DNA of 64,000 nucleotides from JANTGF01 sp033791445. Its GTDB lineage: Bacteria; Bacteroidota; Bacteroidia; Bacteroidales; VadinHA17. The notes under the pieces were generated by a model. The model did not search any database. It was given only the letters and a program-made list of their open reading frames with translations, and had not been told where the DNA came from. A program made the translations under genes and the position numbers. Where the stretch lies: contig JASJGS010000114.1 in NCBI GenBank assembly GCA_033791445.1, forward strand, positions 1 through 64,000, read 5' to 3'. Below are positions 17,967 through 26,929 of this stretch, in pieces; position 1 is the first letter of the stretch, and every line of letters starts with the position of its first letter.

Positions 17967-18830
17967 ATGCCTCTTTGTTTTTTTGTTTCTGATTTACATG
18001 GGAAAATTGATAGATATGAGAAATTATTTAGCCTGATTGAAAATGAAAGACCAAAAGCGGTTTTTCTTGGTGGAGACTTGCTCCCATCTGGAATTTATGA
18101 CCTGACTTCCTGGGCGAAAGCTACAGGTGACTTTTTTCAGGAAATTCTAATTTCTGGATTTACAAGACTTCAGGAAATTCTTGGTACTGATTTTCCCAAT
18201 GTTTTTATAATTCTGGGCAACGATGATGGAAAAGGGAAGGAATATGCCTTTATCGAGTATTCAGATAATGGCTTATGGAACTATATACACAATAAAAAAT
18301 CAAATTTTAATGGATTTAATGTATATGGATATTCATATATTCCTCCGACACCATTTTTACTCAAAGATTGGGAGAAATATGATGTTTCAAGATATGTTGA
18401 TCCTGGTTGTGTACCCCCTGAAGAAGGATACCATTCACTTAAGGTAGAAAAAGATGATTTAGTCTATTCAACTATACAAAAAGACCTGGATGAATTGGTT
18501 GCTGAGGACGATTTATCAAATGCAATCCTCCTTTTTCATACACCACCCTATAAGACTATGCTGGATCGCGCTGCGTTGGATGGTAAAACATTTGAGCATG
18601 TTCCACTTGATGTTCATATTGGCAGTATTGCAGTTAAGAGATTTATCGAAGAAAAAAATCCGAAGTTTACATTACATGGTCATGTTCATGAGTCAGCCAG
18701 ATTAACCGGAAGCTGGAAGGATAATATTGGCAACACAATTGCATTATCAGCGGCTCATGATGGACCGGAGTTGGCATTGGTTCGCTTTGATCCTGGTGAT
18801 GAGAACTTATGTTCAAGAACTCTGATTTAG
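17967..18830 (+). CDS. metallophosphoesterase, calcineurin-like
   Basis: 287 residues from the ATG at 17967, which starts right before the first metal motif. The phosphoesterase motifs run in order: S-D-L-H-G-K (D-x-H), L-G-G-D-L (G-D), I-L-G-N-D-D (G-N-D, with Asp where many have His), L-L-F-H-T-P-P-Y and L-H-G-H-V-H-E (G-H-x-H). It resembles cytosolic metallophosphoesterases that act on small phosphodiesters or phosphoesters; the substrate is unknown. A TTG-initiated frame from 17913 adds 18 residues without motif content. Its end is 5 bp from the end of the convergent nucleotidyltransferase gene. Confidence 0.82.
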   Translation: MPLCFFVSDLHGKIDRYEKLFSLIENERPKAVFLGGDLLPSGIYDLTSWAKATGDFFQEILISGFTRLQEILGTDFPNVFIILGNDDGKGKEYAFIEYSDNGLWNYIHNKKSNFNGFNVYGYSYIPPTPFLLKDWEKYDVSRYVDPGCVPPEEGYHSLKVEKDDLVYSTIQKDLDELVAEDDLSNAILLFHTPPYKTMLDRAALDGKTFEHVPLDVHIGSIAVKRFIEEKNPKFTLHGHVHESARLTGSWKDNIGNTIALSAAHDGPELALVRFDPGDENLCSRTLI

Positions 18831-18835
18831 ACCCT

Positions 18836-21800
18836 TCACTTCTTTAATTCTGATCCTGTTGGTAAAGGCCTGGCAGCATCTGTAACAGCCCCGATTTTGA
18901 TTGCATAACTTGTCCTCTTTTGGATATCTTCATCTGTTACATAATGTAGATCAAGTAAACCTTCAGTTTTATATCCTGTACGGAGAAAATTCATATTGCT
19001 CAGACTAAGACTCCAGCCTTCAAACCATGATCTTAGCTCATTCAATTGATTGTTTGTTGCATTAATATGAACAAGTAAATCAATATCACTTGCAGGTCCG
19101 GCTGTTCCGTTTTTGGTACTACCAAATATGTAGAATCCTTTAACGCCAAATCGTTCTTTATCAAGATTTGCTGCAATATTCTCTGCTGCTCGCAATCTCC
19201 ATTTCCAGTGGTAATCAGCATCACGAAGGGTTGATTTTGTTTCTCTTTTCTTCAGCTTTTGTTCACCTGAATCAGTTGGTTTGGTGATTATAGCCATAGC
19301 TTTCTCCTCTTCGGCATTCATTAATACCTGCAATATCTCCCCTCCCGTGCTGGTCACAATATCGATTATTTTAATTACCTCTGAAAGATGGGCTAGATCT
19401 GGAAAAAGCTCGGTTAAAATATTGTTAGAATTCAAGAAAAAGTCCTCATTAAAAACGGTTCCACTTTCGTCGGGATAAAGTGGTAGATACCGAATGTCAG
19501 ATTCAACAAGATCCTGGAAAAAGTGTGTGCCAAAAGAAAGATCTGGGGCATAATCTTTTTGTTTCCTTGCGACTTCAATTAGCATGGCCGTATTATTAAT
19601 TTCCGAGTAGGATACACTAACTCCTAGCTTAATATCTCCTCTACTTCCCCAACGTCCAGGTCCTAACAATATGAATTGTCTCTTAGGAAGAATTGTATTT
19701 ATTCTTCCAATTGCTTTCCCAACTGATTTCAGTTCATCAAAGTCAGCTAATTCACTATATTTCTGTGGGTCAACATATACAATGTGAGAAATATTATCAA
19801 CGATTCCATTAGAAATGTATTTATTTGCTGAGAATATTACACGCTCTTCAGGGTAGTTCTGTGGCAATGTAGCTGGAGTACTGGCTTCACGATAACTTTG
19901 TGACCGGCATTGGAGCAAATAAAAATCAGTACCATCGTGAGCAAATTCAATGTCGACTGGATAACCGTATTCTTGCTGCAATATTTGAAGGATGGCATGT
20001 GTTTTTTTAATAAAATCTTGGTTTTTTATTAGGCCATCAAAGGTTACCACAAAATTACTATTGTCGAAATCCATAGCAAACTTTGCGCTTTGCTGGATAT
20101 GGTTTTCAGTGAGAACTGAAACGATATTATTTATCCCCTTATACTCTTTTCCAAATTTCTTAAGTAGGTCATGGATACTCACTGTTTCAAATCGACGTGT
20201 AACTAGATTTATTGCATCGATCTGCTTAGGGGAATAGCGGACAATTTCTTCCAGGGTGACATTTACCTGTAAATTTGGTTGTCCTGGAGAAATTAAAATG
20301 GGGTAGTCATCGCTTAGCCTGTCTACAGCTCGTGTACCCAGTCCGGGTACTATTCTAATTAGTCCATCTTCCTGCTTTATACGGCTTGACCATCTATAAT
20401 CATTTTGACTGAATGCTACCCCGGCAAAAGCTGGCAAAAAGTAATCTCCTATTTTATTTCCTACAACTTGCTGAATTAATATCCCCATCTCCTCATGATA
20501 GTCTAAAAGACCTCTTTCTGACCGGTATTCAATTGGATCAGGTCCAAATGTTGAGGCATATACCTCAGCAATAGCATCTAAAAGTTCTTCCAATCGTTCC
20601 TCTTTAGTACCCTGGTTGGCAATAAACAAGCTCTTATATTTGCCGGCAAATACAGTACTTAACCTATCTTCCAACAAACTTGAACTACGAATTATTAAAG
20701 GGACCTCGCCAAAGTCATCGAGCGTCTGAGACAATCCTTTTACAATCTCAGGAGGGAAAGATGAATTTTTAAAAACATGAATTACATAGGGGTATTCTTT
20801 CCTGACCTGGTCAATATCTTTGTATTTCTGCTCAATTATATCCTCCAGGTTATTATACTTCATGAATTTTAATACACCATCAGAGGTCAGATACCAGGTT
20901 TTAGGGATTTTTATATTCTGAATGAGCTCATTATTGGGCGCTGATTTTTTCAGGATAAGATCTGAAACATATAAACCAGAACCCTTGCCTCCAAGTTTAC
21001 CATGACTTTCAGTTGGGTAGATAATTCTCTGAATCAGGTTGTTAAATTCATCAATTTCAATGAATCTTTTTGCTATATCAATAAAATCTGGCTGATCACT
21101 AAGCAGTCGTCGTATTAGGGCAACCCTGAAGTTTTTTTCTCTTGAATTCGATAACTCAAGTCCTTGAGGAGAAAGGTGGTGATACCTTTCTAAAGCACCG
21201 CTTATTTCAACAAGGGAGGAGCCGGAGTCTTCTAAAATATTTACTAAAAAACCAGACTGGTCTTGCTTTATCCATTTATGGATGCTATTAAGTATTTCCT
21301 GCTCACTCAAAAAGCTACCTGCGACTGCAAATATTTCATCACTAATGGAAATATAATCACTTCCTGCTTGACTTTGATATGGTCGATTCTCATCTTGAGG
21401 AATTCCATCTTTTGATAAAAAAGCCGGACCAAATCGCTCAAAAAGATGTTCAGCTTCTTTGATGCCACTCCAACAAAGATAGTTAACCATTTTTTTTGAA
21501 ATACGAATCAATAACTTGGGATCAGTCTTTCTTAACATTTCAAGAATAACCCACCATTCAGACTTTTGTTCAGGTTTCCTTTTTTCACTTTTGGTAAAAA
21601 CAGACTTTAAATGCTGGTGTAAGATATAAGATCCTACCTGATCTGAAATTGTGTTTATGAGTTTTCGTTCTTCTTTTAAAAATGGTCCTTCCGCGGCATT
21701 CGGTCGTTTTTCAGTATAATAAATCCTGATTGAACCCAGCTGTTCTTCCTGAACAGTAATTTCGGCCTCTAAAACCCACTTGGACTTTTTAAAATCTTCA

Positions 21801-22015
21801 GAGCGGAAAACTTGGTCTCTAAAAAGTATCTGAACCTGACAAATATCTGGGTACTGCCATCCTGGTGGAATAACTTTTATGATGCATTCCATCATTTCCT
21901 GGATGCTCTTGTCAGGACTATTTAGAATTTCCTGTACCTCATACAAACAGTTTAATTCCTTGGCCCTTTCTTTTAGATCATCAATGAGTTTTGTAACTGA
22001 TCTTTTTGGTTTCAT
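18836..22015 (-). CDS. PEP-synthase-like ATP-grasp protein with C-terminal nucleotidyltransferase domain
   Basis: 1059 residues, no signal or membrane segment. Residues about 1-150 look GAF-like. A helical region follows, then a pyruvate-phosphate-dikinase N-terminal ATP-grasp (about 335-720): G-G-K-G-S-G-L near 340, RSSSLLED with Arg443, and D-I-E-F...L-L-Q-C-R-S. After it comes a segment with GPGRWGSRGD (about 786) and GTHFFQDLVE (about 828), shared with the neighbour. Residues about 940-1040 are a Pol-beta-type nucleotidyltransferase: Gly965-Ser966, then Asp977-Ile-Asp979 (G-S-x10-D-x-D) and a later L-D-L-H-Y. The phospho-histidine swivel and PEP/pyruvate TIM barrel of real PEP synthase are absent. 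Third gene of a gdh operon, 8 bp after the previous one. Function unknown; a regulatory nucleotidyl- or phosphotransferase is inferred. Confidence 0.8.
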   Translation of the reverse strand: MKPKRSVTKLIDDLKERAKELNCLYEVQEILNSPDKSIQEMMECIIKVIPPGWQYPDICQVQILFRDQVFRSEDFKKSKWVLEAEITVQEEQLGSIRIYYTEKRPNAAEGPFLKEERKLINTISDQVGSYILHQHLKSVFTKSEKRKPEQKSEWWVILEMLRKTDPKLLIRISKKMVNYLCWSGIKEAEHLFERFGPAFLSKDGIPQDENRPYQSQAGSDYISISDEIFAVAGSFLSEQEILNSIHKWIKQDQSGFLVNILEDSGSSLVEISGALERYHHLSPQGLELSNSREKNFRVALIRRLLSDQPDFIDIAKRFIEIDEFNNLIQRIIYPTESHGKLGGKGSGLYVSDLILKKSAPNNELIQNIKIPKTWYLTSDGVLKFMKYNNLEDIIEQKYKDIDQVRKEYPYVIHVFKNSSFPPEIVKGLSQTLDDFGEVPLIIRSSSLLEDRLSTVFAGKYKSLFIANQGTKEERLEELLDAIAEVYASTFGPDPIEYRSERGLLDYHEEMGILIQQVVGNKIGDYFLPAFAGVAFSQNDYRWSSRIKQEDGLIRIVPGLGTRAVDRLSDDYPILISPGQPNLQVNVTLEEIVRYSPKQIDAINLVTRRFETVSIHDLLKKFGKEYKGINNIVSVLTENHIQQSAKFAMDFDNSNFVVTFDGLIKNQDFIKKTHAILQILQQEYGYPVDIEFAHDGTDFYLLQCRSQSYREASTPATLPQNYPEERVIFSANKYISNGIVDNISHIVYVDPQKYSELADFDELKSVGKAIGRINTILPKRQFILLGPGRWGSRGDIKLGVSVSYSEINNTAMLIEVARKQKDYAPDLSFGTHFFQDLVESDIRYLPLYPDESGTVFNEDFFLNSNNILTELFPDLAHLSEVIKIIDIVTSTGGEILQVLMNAEEEKAMAIITKPTDSGEQKLKKRETKSTLRDADYHWKWRLRAAENIAANLDKERFGVKGFYIFGSTKNGTAGPASDIDLLVHINATNNQLNELRSWFEGWSLSLSNMNFLRTGYKTEGLLDLHYVTDEDIQKRTSYAIKIGAVTDAARPLPTGSELKK

Positions 22016-22023
22016 TTGTCAAT

Positions 22024-23769
22024 TTAGGATTTTAAAATTACTCCCATGCTTCTCCGCCCATCTACTTTTATTTTCAGTGGCTTTTCCAGTTTAATGTGCT
22101 TAACAAAACGAGTTTCCTCAACAAGTTTTTGTTCGGCAAGCCAGTCCCAGTCAACTTTATAGATACCTGCAAAAGGGATGGAGAAATAACAGACTTCAAA
22201 TCCGGTAACATTATGGAAGAAATGTGATCCCTGGCTCATTTCAACATGAATGTTTTCTAAAGTAGCCTCAATTATAACTTTTGCACCTGAAACCTGGCCC
22301 CATTTTACCGGGACTCCTGCCGAAGGATCTGAGGTTCCCCATCTTCCGTATCCAATAAGCAAATAAGGTTCTTTTTTCTCAATAAGCCTTTTGTTCATTG
22401 CTCCAATTTCATCAGCAATTTGTTGTGTCGAACGAGTTTCAAAGGTCTCAGGGTTAAGATAAATAATGTTCTTTATCGAATCAATAATACCATTGCCTAA
22501 TACTGTTTGTGAAGCAGCTATAACATTCTCATCGCCCATCTCATCATCTGTAACCTCTACTTCTTTTGTGGATACTACCATGGGCCTAACCTGAAGAAAT
22601 CCAAAGCGATAAGGAGTATCACTTTCTCCTGAAAGAGTAAGGGCAAATTCTATCTCTACGGGGGTGTTCAGAGACTTTTCACAAATTTCAAGAAGCTTTT
22701 TTACCAAATTGTTTAGAGGAATAGTATCCAGTAATAAAATTGGAGAGAACGTGAGTATTTTTGGGCCTTGACCACTGGCACCTGGCCAGATTCGATCAGA
22801 GCTGAGATCATAGGTAGAAGAAATATGCTTTAGAGTACCATCAGCCTCAGCTTCCTTAAGCGAATCTTGAACCAAAAATTCTGCTTCATTGATAGGGTTG
22901 TACTCTGGCGGTTTTCCCATATTTATCGACCAAAATTGGGTCTGGGTTTCATTGAGCATAGCCCTTGGAGACCCAAATGGAGGATTTATGGTAGGGTAGG
23001 CGGGCGAAAAAGACCATGAAATCCCACCGTCAACAATTGTTTTACCTAAGCCGAGGGCAAGATTTACAACCGCATCCTCGGGTTTTGCATGTCCAACCGG
23101 GTAGAAATTATAAGAACGTGCCACTCCTGATATTTCCGGATAATATCTATCCTCATGGCGCTTCCCAACCACTTCCTGAATGATTACAGCCATTTTTTCT
23201 GACTCATTTTCATGCTTTGTAGCATCAATGTAATCTTTCGATGCCTTAAAGAAAGTTGAAGCATAAACATATTTAATGCCCTCCACCAATTTTCGAAAGC
23301 GAGAATCTGTATCCAGCTGATTATTTGGAGTCATTTTCGTACCGTAAACTCCAGCAAATGGTTCATAAATAGCGTCTTCAAGCATACTGGAGGAACGTAT
23401 TGCCAAAGGTGTTTGAATTTTGGATATAAAATTTCGCAAGTCACCCAGAATTTCAAAGGGCAGATCACTTTTCTGAAATGCTAAAGCAATGCGTTCATCA
23501 GAGGAACCGGAATATGCGATTTTATTTAAGTTATTTTGCTTCATGAAAGCATCAAAGATATCTGTTCGAATAACCAACATCTTAGGAATGTTAACTCTAA
23601 ATCCAGGAAATTCCTCAGGGTTAAAATTTTCTTCCAGAATTGAATTGATGTTTGCCAGCCCTCTGGCTTTCCCCCCAAAGGAGCCTGTGCCAATATAGCT
23701 TATTTGGTATTCAGAATTAAGAAATGAAGGATCAAATGGAACAGATCCAGGTTCAACCTGTTTTTTCAT
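22024..23769 (-). CDS. PEP/pyruvate-binding ATP-grasp protein lacking the swivel and catalytic domains
   Basis: 581 residues, soluble. It has the PPDK N-terminal ATP-grasp: F-G-G-K-A-R-G-L near residue 33, RSSSMLED with Arg125, a D-x-Y-x-P-E segment and V-E-I-E-F-A...F-L-Q-V-R-P. The C-terminal part (from about 425) is homologous to the middle of the next gene: G-N-G-I-I-D-x-I, GYGRWGTSD (about 474) and GSHFFHN (about 514). No T-x-H phospho-acceptor motif is seen, and the length is far below a complete PEP synthase (about 800) or PPDK (about 880), so it should not be called ppsA. It lies 30 bp after gdhA and 8 bp before the nucleotidyltransferase fusion. Role unknown. Confidence 0.8.
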   Translation of the reverse strand: MKKQVEPGSVPFDPSFLNSEYQISYIGTGSFGGKARGLANINSILEENFNPEEFPGFRVNIPKMLVIRTDIFDAFMKQNNLNKIAYSGSSDERIALAFQKSDLPFEILGDLRNFISKIQTPLAIRSSSMLEDAIYEPFAGVYGTKMTPNNQLDTDSRFRKLVEGIKYVYASTFFKASKDYIDATKHENESEKMAVIIQEVVGKRHEDRYYPEISGVARSYNFYPVGHAKPEDAVVNLALGLGKTIVDGGISWSFSPAYPTINPPFGSPRAMLNETQTQFWSINMGKPPEYNPINEAEFLVQDSLKEAEADGTLKHISSTYDLSSDRIWPGASGQGPKILTFSPILLLDTIPLNNLVKKLLEICEKSLNTPVEIEFALTLSGESDTPYRFGFLQVRPMVVSTKEVEVTDDEMGDENVIAASQTVLGNGIIDSIKNIIYLNPETFETRSTQQIADEIGAMNKRLIEKKEPYLLIGYGRWGTSDPSAGVPVKWGQVSGAKVIIEATLENIHVEMSQGSHFFHNVTGFEVCYFSIPFAGIYKVDWDWLAEQKLVEETRFVKHIKLEKPLKIKVDGRRSMGVILKS

Positions 23770-23799
23770 TTTGAATTAGTTATTAGTTTTTGATGAACA

Positions 23800-25086
23800 T
23801 TACACCCAGCCCCTATCACGACAGGCCTGAGCTACTTTATTTACAGAGATTACATAAGCAGCATCTCTCATGTTCAGATTATTTGATTTTGCGAATTCAC
23901 TTACCAGAGTAAAGGCGGATGTCATTTTAACATCAATTTTACTTAAAACTTCATCTTTTTCCCAATAATAGTTCATATTATTCTGAACTTGTTCAAAATA
24001 ACTGCAGACTACTCCTCCTGCATTTGCAAGGAAATCGGGGATGATAAGTAAATCAAATTTTTCAAGTATTTTATCTGCCTCAGGTGTAGTAGGTCCATTG
24101 GCTCCCTCAGCCAGTATTTTAACTCTTTTGCTTATTTTGTGAGCATTATCATTATTGATTTGATTCTCCAGGGCAGCTGGAACCAGTATATCTACTTCTT
24201 GTTCAAACCAGGCCTTTCCAGCTAAGACTTCATATCCCAGGTCTGCTGCTTTTTCTTTTTCAATGCCACCAAATATGTCGGTTATTGAAGATAATTCATC
24301 CAGGTTAATTCCGTCTTTTTTTCTAAAAGAGAAACTTTTTTGTTCATCGTTATCCCAGGAAGAAACACATATTACTTTACCACCCATTTTCTGATATAAA
24401 TCTATGGCATATCTTGCAACATTGCCAAATCCCTGAACACTTGCTATAGTATTTGCTGGACTTATACCAAGTTCCTTTAGTGCCTCCCTTACAGTTATCA
24501 TTACCCCATAACCAGTGGATTCTTTTCGGCCCTGAGAACCTCCCATGCCCAATGGTTTTCCTGTAATGAATCCAGGAGATTTTTCACCTCGAATAGCTTC
24601 AAATTCATCAAGCATCCAAAGCATATGTTGTGCACTAGTCATAACATCAGGAGCAGGTATATCAGTATATGGTCCAACATTTTTTACAACCTGGCGAACC
24701 CATCCTCTGCACAATTGTTCTAATTCGAGTTGACTCAGGTGATGTGGGTCGCAAATGACACCCCCTTTTCCTCCTCCCAGTGGAATATCTGCTACTGCAG
24801 TCTTCCAGGTCATCCACATGGAAAGGGCCCTGACAGTATCAATTGTTTCAAGTGGATGGAATCGGATGCCCCCTTTTGCAGGCCCCCGGGCATCATTGTG
24901 TTGAATTCTAAAACCACGAAATACTTTTCTGCTTCCGTCATCCATGTGTATAGGAATACTAAAATGATATTCTCTCAAAGGAACTCGTAAAAGATCACGA
25001 GTAGCCTGATTTAGTTCCAGTAGATCTGCTGCATGATCAAATCTTTCCTGGGCTTCAATAAATGGATTGTATATATTGGTATTCAT
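23800..25086 (-). CDS. gdhA: glutamate dehydrogenase (Glu/Leu/Phe/Val family)
   Basis: 428 residues. Substrate-domain motifs are A-R-G-P-A-K-G-G-I-R-F-H-P, with the reactive lysine pair, and P-L-G-G-G-K-G-G-V. The Rossmann nucleotide motif is V-Q-G-F-G-N-V-A. The size and these motifs match hexameric glutamate dehydrogenases of the NAD-type branch, interconverting glutamate with 2-oxoglutarate and ammonia; cofactor preference is not certain. It is the first gene of a three-gene operon with two ATP-grasp proteins and is transcribed divergently from glutamine synthetase. Confidence 0.93.
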   Translation of the reverse strand: MNTNIYNPFIEAQERFDHAADLLELNQATRDLLRVPLREYHFSIPIHMDDGSRKVFRGFRIQHNDARGPAKGGIRFHPLETIDTVRALSMWMTWKTAVADIPLGGGKGGVICDPHHLSQLELEQLCRGWVRQVVKNVGPYTDIPAPDVMTSAQHMLWMLDEFEAIRGEKSPGFITGKPLGMGGSQGRKESTGYGVMITVREALKELGISPANTIASVQGFGNVARYAIDLYQKMGGKVICVSSWDNDEQKSFSFRKKDGINLDELSSITDIFGGIEKEKAADLGYEVLAGKAWFEQEVDILVPAALENQINNDNAHKISKRVKILAEGANGPTTPEADKILEKFDLLIIPDFLANAGGVVCSYFEQVQNNMNYYWEKDEVLSKIDVKMTSAFTLVSEFAKSNNLNMRDAAYVISVNKVAQACRDRGWV

Positions 25087-25409
25087 AGTTGAATAAAATC
25101 AAATACTATTATAAAAATAAACCAAAAAAAAGGATCCTGAACTTGAAGTAAAATTATGCATTTAAACTCTCATTAAATATGAAAGTGTTATCAAACATAC
25201 AATCTATAAAAGCCATTCCCTATATATTGTAATACTTTGATTGTGAGATTAGTATACTTTGCTATAAGTTGTCTTTTAATTGTAGCCTTGAAAAGTCATT
25301 TTCTGGTCTTAACCAAATTTTTAATTTTGTTAGAAACTATATCGAATCATACAGTTTTATTTATTGTAGATTTATTCATACACAATATTAAAAATCAAAT
25401 TAAGTAGCA
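25087..25409. other. divergent intergenic region between gdhA and glnA
   Basis: 323 bp, AT-rich, without any coding frame I can support. On the minus strand TATGTTTG (25192-25199) matches the -7 consensus for gdhA but has no spaced -33 TTTG. Two near-matches, TAATACTTTG (about 25229-25238) and TATACTTTG (about 25253-25261), point toward glnA. No riboswitch-like fold or clear operator dyad was found by eye. Regulators of both nitrogen genes would be expected to bind here. Confidence 0.6.
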
Positions 25410-26915
25410 ATGAATGAGGAAGAAATAAGATTGAATCCAAATGAGCTTGTTAAATGTCTTAAGAAACAAGCATCAGAGTTTACCAGGGATGATATTGTAA
25501 AGTTTGTTGAAGAGTATGGAATTAAAGTAATAAACTTCAGATACCTAGCTGAGGATGGCAGATTGAAAGTGCTTAACTTTGTTATAACCAGCAAGCAACA
25601 CTTGATATCCATTTTGTCATCTGGTGAAAGAGTGGATGGCTCAAGCCTTTTTTCATACATTGAGGCTGGAATGAGTGATCTTTATGTCATCCCAAGGTAT
25701 AGAACAGCCTTTGTAAATCCATTTAATGAAATACCAACCCTGGAAATATTGTGTTCATTTTATAGAGCAAATGGAACCCCATTTTTAGGAGCACCGGAGT
25801 ATGTGTTGAAAAAAGCGCATGAAGTATTTAAAGCTGAAACCGGGTTTACTTTTAAAGCTCTTACGGAACTTGAGTATTATGTGAATTCGAAATCGGAACC
25901 ACTATATCCTCTTCAGGATCAAAAAGGGTATCACCAATCAAAACCTTTTGCAAAATTTGAAAACCTGAGACTTGAAGCGCTTGACCTTCTTGCCAGGGCT
26001 GGATGTAAAATCAAATACGGACATTCAGAGGTTGGGAGTTTTACAAAAGATGGCGAAGACTTTGAACAGCATGAAATTGAATTCCTGCCAGTCGATGCTG
26101 AGGATGCTGCTGATCAGCTTGTTGTAGCCAAGTGGATTCTTCGAATGTTAAGCTATAAGTATGGAGTAGAGGTGAGCTTTGCTCCTAAAATAATTGTAGG
26201 TAGCGCAGGTAGTGGGCTACATATTCATTTAATGCTTGAAAAGGATGGAGAGAATGCCATGGTTAGCCAAGGCGAGCTAAGTGAAACGGCATTAAAAGTA
26301 ATGGCAGGTATTTTAAAAATCTCACCCGCTCTTACAGCTTTTGGGAATACAATACCCACCTCTTACCTTCGGCTTGTACCGCATCAGGAAGCGCCTACAA
26401 GCATTTGCTGGGGAGACAGAAATCGATCAGCTTTAATTCGAGTTCCCTTAGGATGGCGCGGTGGAACGCATATGACTGTAGATGCTAATCCCTCAGAAAA
26501 GTCAGAACCTGAATTGGGGGAATGCAGGCAAACTGTTGAATTCCGAGCACCAGATGGTTCGGCTGATATTTATAAGTTACTGGCAGGGCTAGTAATTGGT
26601 GCAAAAGTTGGACTTCAGGACGAAGGAGCTTTGGGCCAGGCAAAAAAGCTTTATATTGATGGTAATATTTTTGACGTGGAAAATGCTGAAAAAATGAAAA
26701 AGCTGGAGCAATTGCCATCTTCCTGTTGGGAGTCTGCGGAATCATTGGATAAACTTAGAAGCTACTTTGAAGAGGCTAATATATTCCCCTCCTCGGTAAT
26801 TGACCATGTGATTTCAAAACTGAAATCTTATAAGGATAAAAATTTGAGTGAAGAGTTGTATGGTAAGGATGAAGAAATTCAAAAATTGGTTCAAAAATAT
26901 ATTCATGTAATGTAG
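25410..26915 (+). CDS. glnA: glutamine synthetase, type I
   Basis: 501 residues. The N-terminal beta-grasp is followed by V-D-G-S-S-L-F, and the catalytic barrel shows G-H-S-E-V-G, G-S-G-L-H-I-H-L-M, a T-S-Y-L-R-L-V-P-H-Q-E-A-P loop, N-R-S-A-L-I-R-V-P and E-F-R-A-P-D-G-S-A. These are the metal, ammonium and ATP sites of GSI. It makes glutamine from glutamate, ammonia and ATP. At the position of the adenylylated tyrosine (K-N-L-Y-D-L-P in E. coli) the sequence is D-G-N-I-F-D-V, with Phe421, so GlnE-type adenylylation is not expected. It is divergent from gdhA and ends 14 bp from convergent pdxH. Confidence 0.92.
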   Translation: MNEEEIRLNPNELVKCLKKQASEFTRDDIVKFVEEYGIKVINFRYLAEDGRLKVLNFVITSKQHLISILSSGERVDGSSLFSYIEAGMSDLYVIPRYRTAFVNPFNEIPTLEILCSFYRANGTPFLGAPEYVLKKAHEVFKAETGFTFKALTELEYYVNSKSEPLYPLQDQKGYHQSKPFAKFENLRLEALDLLARAGCKIKYGHSEVGSFTKDGEDFEQHEIEFLPVDAEDAADQLVVAKWILRMLSYKYGVEVSFAPKIIVGSAGSGLHIHLMLEKDGENAMVSQGELSETALKVMAGILKISPALTAFGNTIPTSYLRLVPHQEAPTSICWGDRNRSALIRVPLGWRGGTHMTVDANPSEKSEPELGECRQTVEFRAPDGSADIYKLLAGLVIGAKVGLQDEGALGQAKKLYIDGNIFDVENAEKMKKLEQLPSSCWESAESLDKLRSYFEEANIFPSSVIDHVISKLKSYKDKNLSEELYGKDEEIQKLVQKYIHVM

Positions 26916-26929
26916 CATTTACAACCACC

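Noticed and set aside
18836..23769. Annotation of the two ATP-grasp genes as PEP synthase (ppsA) or PPDK
   Set aside because: The swivel domain with the phospho-histidine and the PEP/pyruvate barrel are both missing; only the ATP-grasp part is shared.
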